DNA of 64,000 bases from Streptomyces albogriseolus (GTDB lineage: Bacteria > Actinomycetota > Actinomycetes > Streptomycetales > Streptomycetaceae): the NCBI GenBank assembly GCA_014650475.1, contig BMVA01000005.1, forward strand, positions 62,001 through 126,000, in the 5' to 3' direction. This document shows, in pieces, positions 42,709 to 50,352 of the stretch. A program made the translations under genes and the position numbers. The number at the start of each line of letters is the position of its first letter. Position 1 is the stretch's first letter. Below the pieces are notes generated by a model. The model had not been told where the DNA came from. It did not search any database and worked only from the letters and a program-made list of their open reading frames with translations.

Positions 42709-43587
42709 ATGACAACGACCATGTCGCGGCCCGAGGTGCTGCGTTACACCGCCTTCTCCAGCGATCCCGCGGGCGGGAACCCCGCCGGGGTGGTGCTGGA
42801 CGCGAGTGCACTGGACGACGGAGAGATGCTGGCCGTCGCCGCCGGGCTCGGATACTCGGAGTCCGCCTTCCTGACCGCCCCGCCGGAGGGGCTGGACGGC
42901 CCGGAGGGACGGACCTACCGCATCCGCTACTTCAGTCCGAAGGCCGAGGTGCCGTTCTGCGGGCACGCGACCGTGGCGGCCGCCGTCGCGCTCGCCGAGC
43001 GGCAGGGCCCGGGGCCGCTGCTCTTCGCGACGCAGGCCGGCCCGGTGCCGGTGGACGTGACGACGGCGCAGGACGGCACGGTGCGGGCCACGCTCACCAG
43101 CGTCGAACCGCACGTCGAGGACGTCGCCGAGGCCGATCTGGCGGAGGCGCTGGCCGCGCTGGACTGGCCCGCCGCCGACCTCGACCCGGCCTTCCCGCCG
43201 CGCGTCGCCTACGCGGGGGCCCGCCATCTGGTGCTGGCGGCGGCCACCCGCGCCCGTCTGGCCGACCTGGACTACGACTTCGCCCGTCTCGAAGCGCTGA
43301 TGCACCGCCTGGACCTGACCACCGTGCAGCTGGTGTGGCGGGAGTCGCCGACGCTGTTCCATGTGCGGGACCCCTTCCCCGTGGGCGGTGTCGTCGAGGA
43401 TCCCGCCACGGGGGCGGCGGCCGCGGCGTTCGGCGGGTACGCCCGTGAGCTGGGCCTGGTGCCCGAGGACGCCGTCCTCACCCTGCGGCAGGGCGAGGAC
43501 CTGGGGCGTCCCGGCGAACTCACGGTGACCCTGCGCGCGGGCGACCCCCGGGTGCGCGTCGGCGGGGCGGGCGTGCGCATCGGCTGA
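42709..43587 (+). CDS. PhzF-family isomerase/epimerase-like protein
   Basis: The 292-residue two-domain protein has the early AFSSDPAGGNPAGVVLDA, the catalytic Glu in GYSESAFL, the RYFSPKAEVPFCGHAT segment and the second-domain mark VVEDPATGAAAAAFGGY. The fold is shared with diaminopimelate epimerase. PhzF itself isomerises a phenazine precursor, but no phenazine genes are present, so the substrate is unknown. ATG 42709 is the probable start. It is divergent from the YdeP-type gene. Confidence 0.9.
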   Translation: MTTTMSRPEVLRYTAFSSDPAGGNPAGVVLDASALDDGEMLAVAAGLGYSESAFLTAPPEGLDGPEGRTYRIRYFSPKAEVPFCGHATVAAAVALAERQGPGPLLFATQAGPVPVDVTTAQDGTVRATLTSVEPHVEDVAEADLAEALAALDWPAADLDPAFPPRVAYAGARHLVLAAATRARLADLDYDFARLEALMHRLDLTTVQLVWRESPTLFHVRDPFPVGGVVEDPATGAAAAAFGGYARELGLVPEDAVLTLRQGEDLGRPGELTVTLRAGDPRVRVGGAGVRIG

Positions 43588-43681
43588 CGGGCGTGGGCGG
43601 CGGGCTGCCGCGCGCAGACGCGTGGTAGCGGTGCGGCATGCGGGGCACACTGAGGAAGAAACCCGAGCGACAGGTGGGGCC

Positions 43682-44215
43682 ATGCCTGCAGCAGCCGCGC
43701 AGTCCGTCGAAGAGGCGATCGAGGTCGCCGTTCCCGTGCACACCGCCTACAACCAGTGGACCCAGTTCAAGACCTTCCCCCGCTTCATGCGCTGGGTGAA
43801 GGGGGTCGAACAGATCCGCCCGAACCTCACCCGGTGGGAGGTCGGCACCGGCTGGGCGACCTGGACGTACATGGCGGAGGTCGTCGAGCAGCATCCCGAC
43901 GAGCTGATCGCGTGGCAGGGTCTCGGCCGCTGGGCCGGGCACCGGGGCGAGGTGAGCTTCCGGGCCCTCGCCCCGAACCGCACGGAGATCGTGGTGCGCA
44001 TGCGGTCCCTGGCCCGGCCGACGCGGCGGCACCTGCTGCACCGGACGCCGGTGACGCCGCGGCTGATCCGGTCCGAGCTGGGCCGCTTCAAGCAGTTCAT
44101 CGAAGGGGTGGGCCAGGAGTCCGGCGCCTGGCGCGGCGTCATCCGCAAGGGGCAGGTCCGGCCCCAGGAGGAGAAGCCGGCGAGGAGCCGGGTGGCGGGC
44201 TGGCCGGTCGGCTGA
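43682..44215 (+). CDS. SRPBCC/polyketide cyclase-like protein (paralogue of 33101-33574)
   Basis: The 177-residue START-like domain opens VAVPVHTAYNQWTQFKTFPRFMRW, closely like the copy at 33.1-33.6 kb, and has a C-terminal helix (RSELGRFKQFIEGVGQE) plus a basic tail. It probably binds a hydrophobic ligand or assists a partner. It starts at ATG 43682. About 160 bp downstream, on the same strand, is a hemerythrin-domain gene, repeating the pairing of the other locus. Confidence 0.88.
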   Translation: MPAAAAQSVEEAIEVAVPVHTAYNQWTQFKTFPRFMRWVKGVEQIRPNLTRWEVGTGWATWTYMAEVVEQHPDELIAWQGLGRWAGHRGEVSFRALAPNRTEIVVRMRSLARPTRRHLLHRTPVTPRLIRSELGRFKQFIEGVGQESGAWRGVIRKGQVRPQEEKPARSRVAGWPVG

Positions 44216-44322
44216 AGCCCGGGCGCGAGGGCGGCGGGAATCCGCGGAAAAGGTCCGCGTCGGGCTGCGCGGTCCGGCCCGTCCGGGGAACCCGGCCCTC
44301 GGGACCGACCCGAGGAGCCACC

Positions 44323-44379
44323 ATGAGCACCCTCCACGAAGAGCGCCGGGGCGAGGAAGCGTCCGGAGGACGGCCGTGA
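44323..44379 (+). CDS. Candidate 18-residue leader peptide before the hemerythrin gene
   Basis: The short frame ATG...TGA encodes an 18-residue charged peptide (starting MSTLHEERRG). A CGAGGAG ribosome site lies at the right distance, and its TGA overlaps the GTG of the hemerythrin gene (GTGA). It may serve mainly to couple translation into that gene. It may also be chance; no homologue is known to me. Confidence 0.4.
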   Translation: MSTLHEERRGEEASGGRP

Positions 44380-45065
44380 CCGCGCCCGCCGTGTCGATCT
44401 CCGGACAGGACGCCGACGCGCTCGGCGGTGACGACAGCATCCTGATGCGCCAGCGCCGGGACCACGCGCGGCTCGACGCGATGATGAACCGCTACCTCTC
44501 CGAGGACCTCCCGCCCGGCGACCTGAACTCACTGTGGCTGGACATCGTCCGGCTGGTGTTCAGCCACGCCTTCGCCGAGGAGACCGTGCTGTGGCCGCTG
44601 CTGCGGCGCGTCGCTCCCGACGGGGAGGAACTGACCCGGCAGGTCGAGGAGGAGCACCAGGCGATCAACGAACTGGTCGCCCGGATCGAACGTTCCCCCG
44701 ACGACCCCCGGCGCGCGGAGTGGATCCAGCAGGCGTTCGCGCTGATCCGGCAGGACATCCGTGACGAGGAGGACGAGCTGCTGCCGCAGCTGCGGACCGC
44801 GTTCGACGACCGCACGCTGCGGCGCGTCGGCGCCGCGTGGGAGGCCGTGCGGGCGACCGCCCCGACCCGGCCGCACCCGGGCGTGCCCCGGCGTCCGCCC
44901 GGGAACGCGCTGCGGGGCGTCCCGCTCAGCGCGTTCGACCGGCTGCGGGACCTGGCGCCGGGCAGCGGCCCGGCCGCCCGCCGCGCCTCCCTGGCGGCAG
45001 CGGGTGCGGTCGCCGCGGGAGGCGCGGTCGTCCTGGCGGTGCGTGCCGCCCGCCGGCACGGCTGA
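44376..45065 (+). CDS. Hemerythrin-domain protein with C-terminal hydrophobic segment
   Basis: The protein has 229 residues. The HHE domain covers about residues 25-150, with likely iron ligands in RRDHARLDAMM, FSHAFAEETVLWPLL, EEEHQAINELVARI and RDEEDELLPQL. A proline-rich linker and a hydrophobic C-terminus (RASLAAAGAVAAGGAVVLAVRAA) suggest anchoring in the membrane, unlike the soluble paralogue at 32.5 kb. The start GTG 44376 overlaps a possible leader peptide. It faces the hypothetical gene at 45078 convergently, 12 bp apart. Confidence 0.88.
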   Translation: MTAPAVSISGQDADALGGDDSILMRQRRDHARLDAMMNRYLSEDLPPGDLNSLWLDIVRLVFSHAFAEETVLWPLLRRVAPDGEELTRQVEEEHQAINELVARIERSPDDPRRAEWIQQAFALIRQDIRDEEDELLPQLRTAFDDRTLRRVGAAWEAVRATAPTRPHPGVPRRPPGNALRGVPLSAFDRLRDLAPGSGPAARRASLAAAGAVAAGGAVVLAVRAARRHG

Positions 45066-45077
45066 GAGAACAAGGGG

Positions 45078-45767
45078 TCATGCGGCGCCGCGTCCGTGGC
45101 GGGAGCCCGCGTACGCGGCGTCGCGCAGCCGGTTGAGACGTCCGGCGGGTCGCAGGCCGGGCAGGCTGTGCGCGACGGGGTCGTAGGACACCGTGGTCTC
45201 CGCGGGGGCGAGGTGCACCGCCTCGAGGGTGAGGGACGCGAACGGCCGCCAGGGCTCACCGGCCGCGGCGGCGCACAGCCGGAACCGGACGGGACGGCAG
45301 GCGAGTTCCTGCCACAGCGTCGGCCGTGGCGTGTGCGGCGGGTCGAGCACCGGGAAGGCGGCGAGCACCCGCTCGGACTCCCCCGTCCGGTACGCCAGCA
45401 GCGTGGAATACGCCCCGGTGAGCGCGTCGGTGCGGAGCAGCGGCAGATGGCGGCCGAGGCGGCCCGTGCCGCTGGAGGTGAACAGCAGGTCGAGCGGCAG
45501 GTCCGGGCCTCCGGCGTCCTCGACGCGGACGGCCAGGCCGAGCGCGTCCGGCAGCCGCCGGGGCGTGCCCAGGGCGTGGGACCAGCGCACGATCGCCGGG
45601 TAGGAGGCGTGCCGGTCCAGCCAGGGCTCCCCCCAGGGGCGGTCGCCGCGGCCGGCCACGTGCAGGGTGCCGGAGCACAGCACCCCGGTGGGGTGGACGG
45701 CGGGCGCGTCCCGCCACCGGGCCACCCGTTCGGCGGCCCGGTGGGCGGTGTCGCGCACGCCTGCCAC
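45078..45767 (-). CDS. Conserved actinobacterial protein, catalase-like/phosphodiesterase-annotated type
   Basis: The 229-residue protein starts at GTG 45767 with a GAGGGAC site. It has the segment VLCSGTLHVAGRGDRPWGEPWL, DLLFTSSGTGRLGRHLPLL, and PVRFRLCAAAAGEPWRPFASL. I recall Streptomyces proteins with this pattern being labelled phosphodiesterase, though the layout is closer to a catalase-like barrel; neither activity is supported by motifs I can check. It starts 8 bp after the dehydrogenase gene's stop and is probably in the same operon. Confidence 0.7.
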   Translation of the reverse strand: MAGVRDTAHRAAERVARWRDAPAVHPTGVLCSGTLHVAGRGDRPWGEPWLDRHASYPAIVRWSHALGTPRRLPDALGLAVRVEDAGGPDLPLDLLFTSSGTGRLGRHLPLLRTDALTGAYSTLLAYRTGESERVLAAFPVLDPPHTPRPTLWQELACRPVRFRLCAAAAGEPWRPFASLTLEAVHLAPAETTVSYDPVAHSLPGLRPAGRLNRLRDAAYAGSRHGRGAA

Positions 45768-45775
45768 GGAGTCCC

Positions 45776-46951
45776 TCAGAGTCCGGGGCGGATGACCGCG
45801 CGGACGCAGCCGTCGGTCTTGTGCTTGAACATGTCGTACGCGGTGGGGGCGTCGTCGAGGGACACCGTGTGGGTGGCCATGTGGGCGGTGGAGATCTCCC
45901 CGGCCGCGAGCCGGTCGAGGAGCATCGGGATGTAACGCTGGCCGTGCATCTGCGCGCCGCGCACGGTGAGTCCCTTGTTGACCACGGCGCCGAGCGGGAA
46001 CTTGTCGACGGCGCCCGCGAACACGCCCAGAACGAACACGGTGCCTCCCTTGCGGCAGGCGTGGATGGCCTGCCGTACGGCCGTGGGGCGGTCCGTCTGG
46101 AGGCGGAGCTGCTGCTTGGCCTGGTCGTACAGGTGCATGGGGCCGTCGCTGTGGGCCTCCATGCCGACCGCCTCGATGCACACGTCGGGTCCGCGTCCGC
46201 CGGTGCGTTCGCGCAGTTCCGCCGCGACGTCGGTGGTGGTGTAGTCGATGGTCTCGGCACCGACGTACCGCTCCGTCATCTCCAGGCGTTCGGGGATGCG
46301 GTCGATGGAGATGACGCGTTCCGCGCCGAGCAGGATCGCCGCCCGCGCCGCCATCTGGCCGACGGCGCCGCAGCCCCAGACGGCCACCACGTCTCCGGGC
46401 CTCACACCGCCGAGGTCCGCCCCCATCCAGCCGGTGGGCACGGAGTCGGACACGAAGAGGGCGCTGGTGTCGTCGATGCCCTCGGGCACGGTGAAGGCGC
46501 CGTGGTCGGCGAACGGGACCCGGACGTACTCGGCGTGGCTGCCGCGCAGGCCGCCCATGGCGTGCGAGTAGCCGAAGATACCGGCGGTCTCGTAGCCGAA
46601 CAGGGCTTGCCCGACTCCGGGGTTGGTGTTGGTGTTGTCGCACAGCGACCACAGGTCGTTGGCGCAGTACCAGCAGCGGCCGCAGCCGACGAACGAGGAG
46701 ACGACGACCCGGTCGCCCACCCTGTGGCGGCGCACCGCGGGCCCGGTCTCGACGACCTCGCCGACGAACTCGTGGCCGATGACGTCGCCGGCCCGCATGG
46801 CCGGGATGTACCCGCCGATGAGGTGCAGGTCGGAGCCGCAGGTGGTGCCCGCGACGAGTCGCACGACGATGTCCTGGTCGTTGCGCAGCTCCGGGTCGGG
46901 GACCTGCTCGACGGACAGCTTGTTGACGCCTTCCCAGCACAGGGCCTTCAC
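45776..46951 (-). CDS. Zinc-dependent alcohol/formaldehyde dehydrogenase-like (MDR family)
   Basis: The 391-residue enzyme has catalytic zinc ligands C38 (TTCGSDLH) and H60-E61 (GHEFVG), a complete structural zinc site (C90, C93, C96, C104) and a Rossmann loop GCGAVGQMAARA. The extended C-terminal region is like the glutathione-independent formaldehyde dehydrogenase group, which oxidises aldehydes with NAD. ATG 46951 overlaps the stop of the next upstream gene by four bases. With the YdeP-type molybdoenzyme nearby, an aldehyde-formate route is conceivable but unproven. Confidence 0.9.
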   Translation of the reverse strand: MKALCWEGVNKLSVEQVPDPELRNDQDIVVRLVAGTTCGSDLHLIGGYIPAMRAGDVIGHEFVGEVVETGPAVRRHRVGDRVVVSSFVGCGRCWYCANDLWSLCDNTNTNPGVGQALFGYETAGIFGYSHAMGGLRGSHAEYVRVPFADHGAFTVPEGIDDTSALFVSDSVPTGWMGADLGGVRPGDVVAVWGCGAVGQMAARAAILLGAERVISIDRIPERLEMTERYVGAETIDYTTTDVAAELRERTGGRGPDVCIEAVGMEAHSDGPMHLYDQAKQQLRLQTDRPTAVRQAIHACRKGGTVFVLGVFAGAVDKFPLGAVVNKGLTVRGAQMHGQRYIPMLLDRLAAGEISTAHMATHTVSLDDAPTAYDMFKHKTDGCVRAVIRPGL

Positions 46952-47415
46952 AGCACTCCCTCCCCGCCGGAACGGCGGCTGAGCAGTCCGACGAGCCGGC
47001 CGCCCGGTGTGGGCCGGGTCGTCGGCGGTGTGTCGGGGAGCATGACCTCCCCGGTCTCCAGCAGGGCCTTCGCCTCGCGCAGCGCGCGCCGCACCTCCTG
47101 GCGCGGGTCCTGCCCGGCGAGCCGCGCGGGCACGGAGGTCGCCTCCGGGGGTGCCGGCTCCTTGAGCCGTGCGGCCAGCTCCGTGCCGCGGTCACCCGGC
47201 GCGGGCTGCGTCCGTACGTCGATGCGGTCGGCGAGCCGTTCCAGAGGCTCGGGAAGCTTGCCGTCCTGCCGGACGTCCTCCTCGGGGCGGTTCACGGTCA
47301 CCGTCAGCCACCGGTCGCCCGCCCGGTCCTCCCCGCCGCGTGCCGCCGACCCGGCCTTCCGGGCCGCCGCGACACCGACGGCGGCGACGGGAACCATCCA
47401 CAACGCCTTCTTCAT
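46948..47415 (-). CDS. Hypothetical protein with N-terminal hydrophobic segment
   Basis: The 155-residue protein begins MKKALWMVPVAAVGVAAARK, a short membrane anchor or signal, followed by WLTVTVNRPEEDV. This VTVNRP segment is common in Streptomyces proteins of the cyclase/dehydrase-like surface type. The rest is charged and helical. It is translationally coupled (ATGA overlap) to the zinc dehydrogenase downstream. I recognise no function. Confidence 0.65.
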   Translation of the reverse strand: MKKALWMVPVAAVGVAAARKAGSAARGGEDRAGDRWLTVTVNRPEEDVRQDGKLPEPLERLADRIDVRTQPAPGDRGTELAARLKEPAPPEATSVPARLAGQDPRQEVRRALREAKALLETGEVMLPDTPPTTRPTPGGRLVGLLSRRSGGEGVL

Positions 47416-47541
47416 GCACTGCCTCCTGCTCGGACAGGCCTCATCGCGCGCGGCGGGTTTCCGCGGCGGGTGAGGCGAAACGGCGACGGGTCGGTGACGG
47501 TCACGGGGCGGGCCGGAGACCCTGGGCACGCACCGCCGGGA

Positions 47542-48084
47542 TCAGCCACCGGTCGTCCTGTCCACCAGGGCGCCGTACGTCAGTTGCAGCGCGTCCGCGC
47601 CCGCCAGGGCGGTCAGGGCCCCCATGGCGGTGCGGGTGGCGCGCGGCCACAGGAGCTGTCCCGCCGTGAGGCTGGAGGCAACCCAGACGCTCACGCAGAA
47701 GGGACAGGTCACCAGCTCGCCGACCGTGGCCTTGCGGTCGTCGGACCGCGCCTCCTCGTGCAGTTCCGCGGGGCCTTGCGGGCCGACGAAGGTGGTGAAG
47801 GGGGCCCGCAGGGGGCTGGTCACCGACGCCTTGCTCAGCAGCCGGCTCAGCCGGAAGGTGGCGACGGCGGTCAGCGCCACGTCCCACGGCACCGGCCGGT
47901 CCGGCAGCGGGCGGCCACGCCGCCGCACCAGCAGTGCCCAGCCTGTGGTGTAGGCGGCGAACGCCGACATGGCGACGAGATAACCGCGGATCGGACGCCC
48001 GCCGTCCGCCGCGTACGTGTGCTCGACGCGGCGCAGCATCCCCTTCACCCGGGACACGGGACCGCCCTCGGCCGTCCTGGTCAC
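47542..48084 (-). CDS. DUF1360 membrane protein
   Basis: The 180-residue protein has the DUF1360 pattern: ATFRLSRLLSKASVTSPLRAPF, GELVTCPFCVSVWVAS with a CxxC, and hydrophobic helices near residues 40-58, 115-130 and 145-165. Function unknown; in Bacillus the family includes a sporulation protein. GTG 48084 overlaps the stop of the Rieske gene by four bases (GTGA), so the two are translated together. Confidence 0.85.
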   Translation of the reverse strand: MTRTAEGGPVSRVKGMLRRVEHTYAADGGRPIRGYLVAMSAFAAYTTGWALLVRRRGRPLPDRPVPWDVALTAVATFRLSRLLSKASVTSPLRAPFTTFVGPQGPAELHEEARSDDRKATVGELVTCPFCVSVWVASSLTAGQLLWPRATRTAMGALTALAGADALQLTYGALVDRTTGG

Positions 48085-49040
48085 GACGTCCGCTCTCCGT
48101 CCGTCCCCTGCGTCGCCCCGGCCGTCGCCCGGTCGTCCAGGGTGTCCGGTACGCCGTCGCCGGGCAGCCGCACCTCGACGTGCCCGTCGGTCACCCGCGT
48201 GTCGAAGGCGGGCTGGGGAGCGGTGGCGGGGCCCTCGACGTTCCAGCCGTCGGAGAGCCGGAAGACGCTGCCGTGCCAGGGGCAGCGGACGCATCCGTCG
48301 GCGACGGTGCCCTCGGACAGCGGTCCCGCCAGGTGGCTGCAGCGTTCGGCGAGCGCGTGCACCTCCCCGCCGGTCTCCCGCACCACCAGCACCGGCACGT
48401 CGTCCACGACGCACCGGACGGGCTCCCCCACCGGGAAGTCGTCGACGCCGCCGACGCGGTGCCAGCCGTCGCGTACGACGTGGGGCACCTCCTCGGCGTG
48501 GTTGACGCCGGCCGCCTGCCGGTACGCCAGATGGCCGCCGAGCAGGCCGCCGACGCCGACAGCGGTCAGCCCGAGGTACCCCAGGACGCGTCCCTTGGCT
48601 CCCCGGCCGGTGAGGCGCAGCACGAGGGAGGCGCCGTAGAGGCCGACGGCGGCCGTGTTGGCCGCGGCGTGCACCAGGCCCACGCGCTGCTGCTCACGGC
48701 GGAGTTCCGCCCAGTCGACGAGGCCCGACACGGCGGCGGGGGCGGCCCCGGCCAGCCCGAGAGCCACCAGCACGTCGGCCTGCCGGGACCGGCCCGGCTT
48801 GACGTCCAGCACGGCGGCGGACATCCAGCTGCCGATGGGCAGGTGGATCGCCATCGGGTGCACGGGGTGGCCGAGCCACGTGCCGTGGAGCACGTCCCGT
48901 ACGCGTCCGAGCGGCAGGGCGCGGACGCGTGCGCCGAGCGCGTCGATCAGCTGGTCGCGGCGTGGATCGCGCTCCAGCGCGTCCAGCAGCCACAGCATGC
49001 GGTTCTGTCCGAGGAGGCGACGCCCAGGCTTGTTGCTCAT
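48081..49040 (-). CDS. Rieske 2Fe-2S protein fused to a DUF2231 membrane domain
   Basis: The 319-residue protein has an N-terminal membrane part (about residues 50-175, four helices, with GHPVHPMAIHLPIG typical of DUF2231) and a C-terminal Rieske domain. Its [2Fe-2S] ligands are C234/H236 (CSHLAG) and C253/H256 (CPWHG). It probably moves electrons at the membrane for an unknown oxidase or reductase. The start is ATG 49040. It is followed by DUF1360 with overlap and preceded by a sulfite-oxidase-fold molybdoenzyme on the same strand (39-bp gap), suggesting a three-gene redox unit. Confidence 0.92.
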   Translation of the reverse strand: MSNKPGRRLLGQNRMLWLLDALERDPRRDQLIDALGARVRALPLGRVRDVLHGTWLGHPVHPMAIHLPIGSWMSAAVLDVKPGRSRQADVLVALGLAGAAPAAVSGLVDWAELRREQQRVGLVHAAANTAAVGLYGASLVLRLTGRGAKGRVLGYLGLTAVGVGGLLGGHLAYRQAAGVNHAEEVPHVVRDGWHRVGGVDDFPVGEPVRCVVDDVPVLVVRETGGEVHALAERCSHLAGPLSEGTVADGCVRCPWHGSVFRLSDGWNVEGPATAPQPAFDTRVTDGHVEVRLPGDGVPDTLDDRATAGATQGTDGERTS

Positions 49041-49079
49041 GTGCGCTGAGTTTCCCGACGCGCGACGGGCAAACGGCGG

Positions 49080-50156
49080 TCAGCGGACGTGCAGCCGCAC
49101 GCGGGGCCAGGAGTTGGTGACGTAGCCCTTGGGGTTCCACACCGAGGCCGGGGACTCGGGCATGCCCGCGCCGGTGGAGTCCCACGCGCGGGCCAGGACG
49201 AGCACGTCGCCGGCCGGCAGGTCGAAGGTGGTGCGCCACCGTTGCCACGCCCCCGGTCCGGCGGGTTCGTCGAGGGCCACGCGGGACCAGGCGCGTCCGC
49301 CGTCCGGGGACGCCTCGACCCGGGCGACGGTGCGCCCCTCGCCGGCGAGCGCGTATCCGGTGACCTCGACCGGGCCGCGCGGCAGGACGGCGCCGTCGGA
49401 CGGAGTGAGGACGGCGCAGTTGAGCGGGACCGGGCCGAGGGTGACGCCGTCGGGCTCGTCGTCCGTCGGGGGGAGGCGGTAGGCGGTGGCCTGGAAGTAG
49501 CCGTCGGAGGGGGCGGCGCGCGCGGTGACACGGACGAGCCACTTGACGCTGCGGGCGCCGATCCAGCCCGGCACGACCACCCGCAGGGGCGCGCCGTGGA
49601 CGGGGGGCAGCGGGGCGTCGTTCATCGACCAGGCCAGCAGCACGTCCGGCGCCAGCGCCCGGTCCCGCGGGACGGACACCTCGTACGGCTGGGGCGGGTC
49701 GGCGGACGGGGAGACGTCGGGGGCACGGAAGGCGACGTGAGCGGCCTCCGGGGCGATGCCGGCGTGGGCGAGGACGTCGGCGAGGCGCGCCCCGCGGAAC
49801 CGGGCGGTCGAGAGGGCGCCCGGCCCCCACGGCGTCTCCCCGGGGACGGCGCGGACCGCGGTCAGGTCGGCGCGCCGGTTGCCCGCGCACTGGAGGGTGA
49901 CGGTCGCCTCCGCCGCGGCGAAGCGGGACCGCAGGTCGTCCAGGGTCAGCAGCAGCGGGCGCGCCACCAGGCCGTCCACCGTGAGCCGCCAGTCCGCGGG
50001 GTCGAGGCGGGGTACGGGGCCGTGGTTGCGGCTGTAGAAGGTGTCGGCGGGCGTGACCGCGGCGCGGGCGAGCGCGGTTCCGGGCGGCTCCGCGTTGAAC
50101 GGCTCCCGCCCGTGGACCACCATGTCGTCCCGCTTGTCCCACATGCCCATGGTCAT
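49080..50156 (-). CDS. Sulfite oxidase-family molybdopterin enzyme
   Basis: The 358-residue protein has the oxidoreductase molybdopterin-binding domain with the molybdenum ligand C90 in LQCAGNRR. The second half is a Mo-co dimerisation domain (VEVTGYALAGEGRTVARVEASPDGG, ending SVWNPKGYVTNSW). This is the layout of sulfite oxidase and plant-type enzymes without a haem domain. No signal peptide is seen, so it is cytoplasmic. The start is ATG 50156 (ATG 50150 also possible). It is upstream of the Rieske/DUF2231 gene, which might accept its electrons. Confidence 0.9.
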   Translation of the reverse strand: MTMGMWDKRDDMVVHGREPFNAEPPGTALARAAVTPADTFYSRNHGPVPRLDPADWRLTVDGLVARPLLLTLDDLRSRFAAAEATVTLQCAGNRRADLTAVRAVPGETPWGPGALSTARFRGARLADVLAHAGIAPEAAHVAFRAPDVSPSADPPQPYEVSVPRDRALAPDVLLAWSMNDAPLPPVHGAPLRVVVPGWIGARSVKWLVRVTARAAPSDGYFQATAYRLPPTDDEPDGVTLGPVPLNCAVLTPSDGAVLPRGPVEVTGYALAGEGRTVARVEASPDGGRAWSRVALDEPAGPGAWQRWRTTFDLPAGDVLVLARAWDSTGAGMPESPASVWNPKGYVTNSWPRVRLHVR

Positions 50157-50352
50157 GATTGTCCGCCCGTCCCGCGGGACGCGCCCGGCCACGCGGATCC
50201 CCGCCCGGGGGTCAGGCGTCGCCCATGACCAGGCCCTCGGGGGTCATCGGTGGCTCTTTTACGGAATGCCGGGTGTGCGCCGGGTCCGCCCGGGGAACAT
50301 GTTCGCCCTGTTCGGGCCGTGCGCCCTGTCGGGCCGTGCGAGAGGACTCCTA

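Noticed and set aside
42709-43587. PhzF-like gene as part of a phenazine cluster
   Set aside because: No other phenazine genes are present; PhzF-fold proteins are widespread with other roles.
45078-47195. Single 705-codon minus-strand frame covering two other genes
   Set aside because: Only the last 229 codons from GTG 45767 look like a protein; the rest is the out-of-frame shadow of the zinc dehydrogenase and the gene before it.
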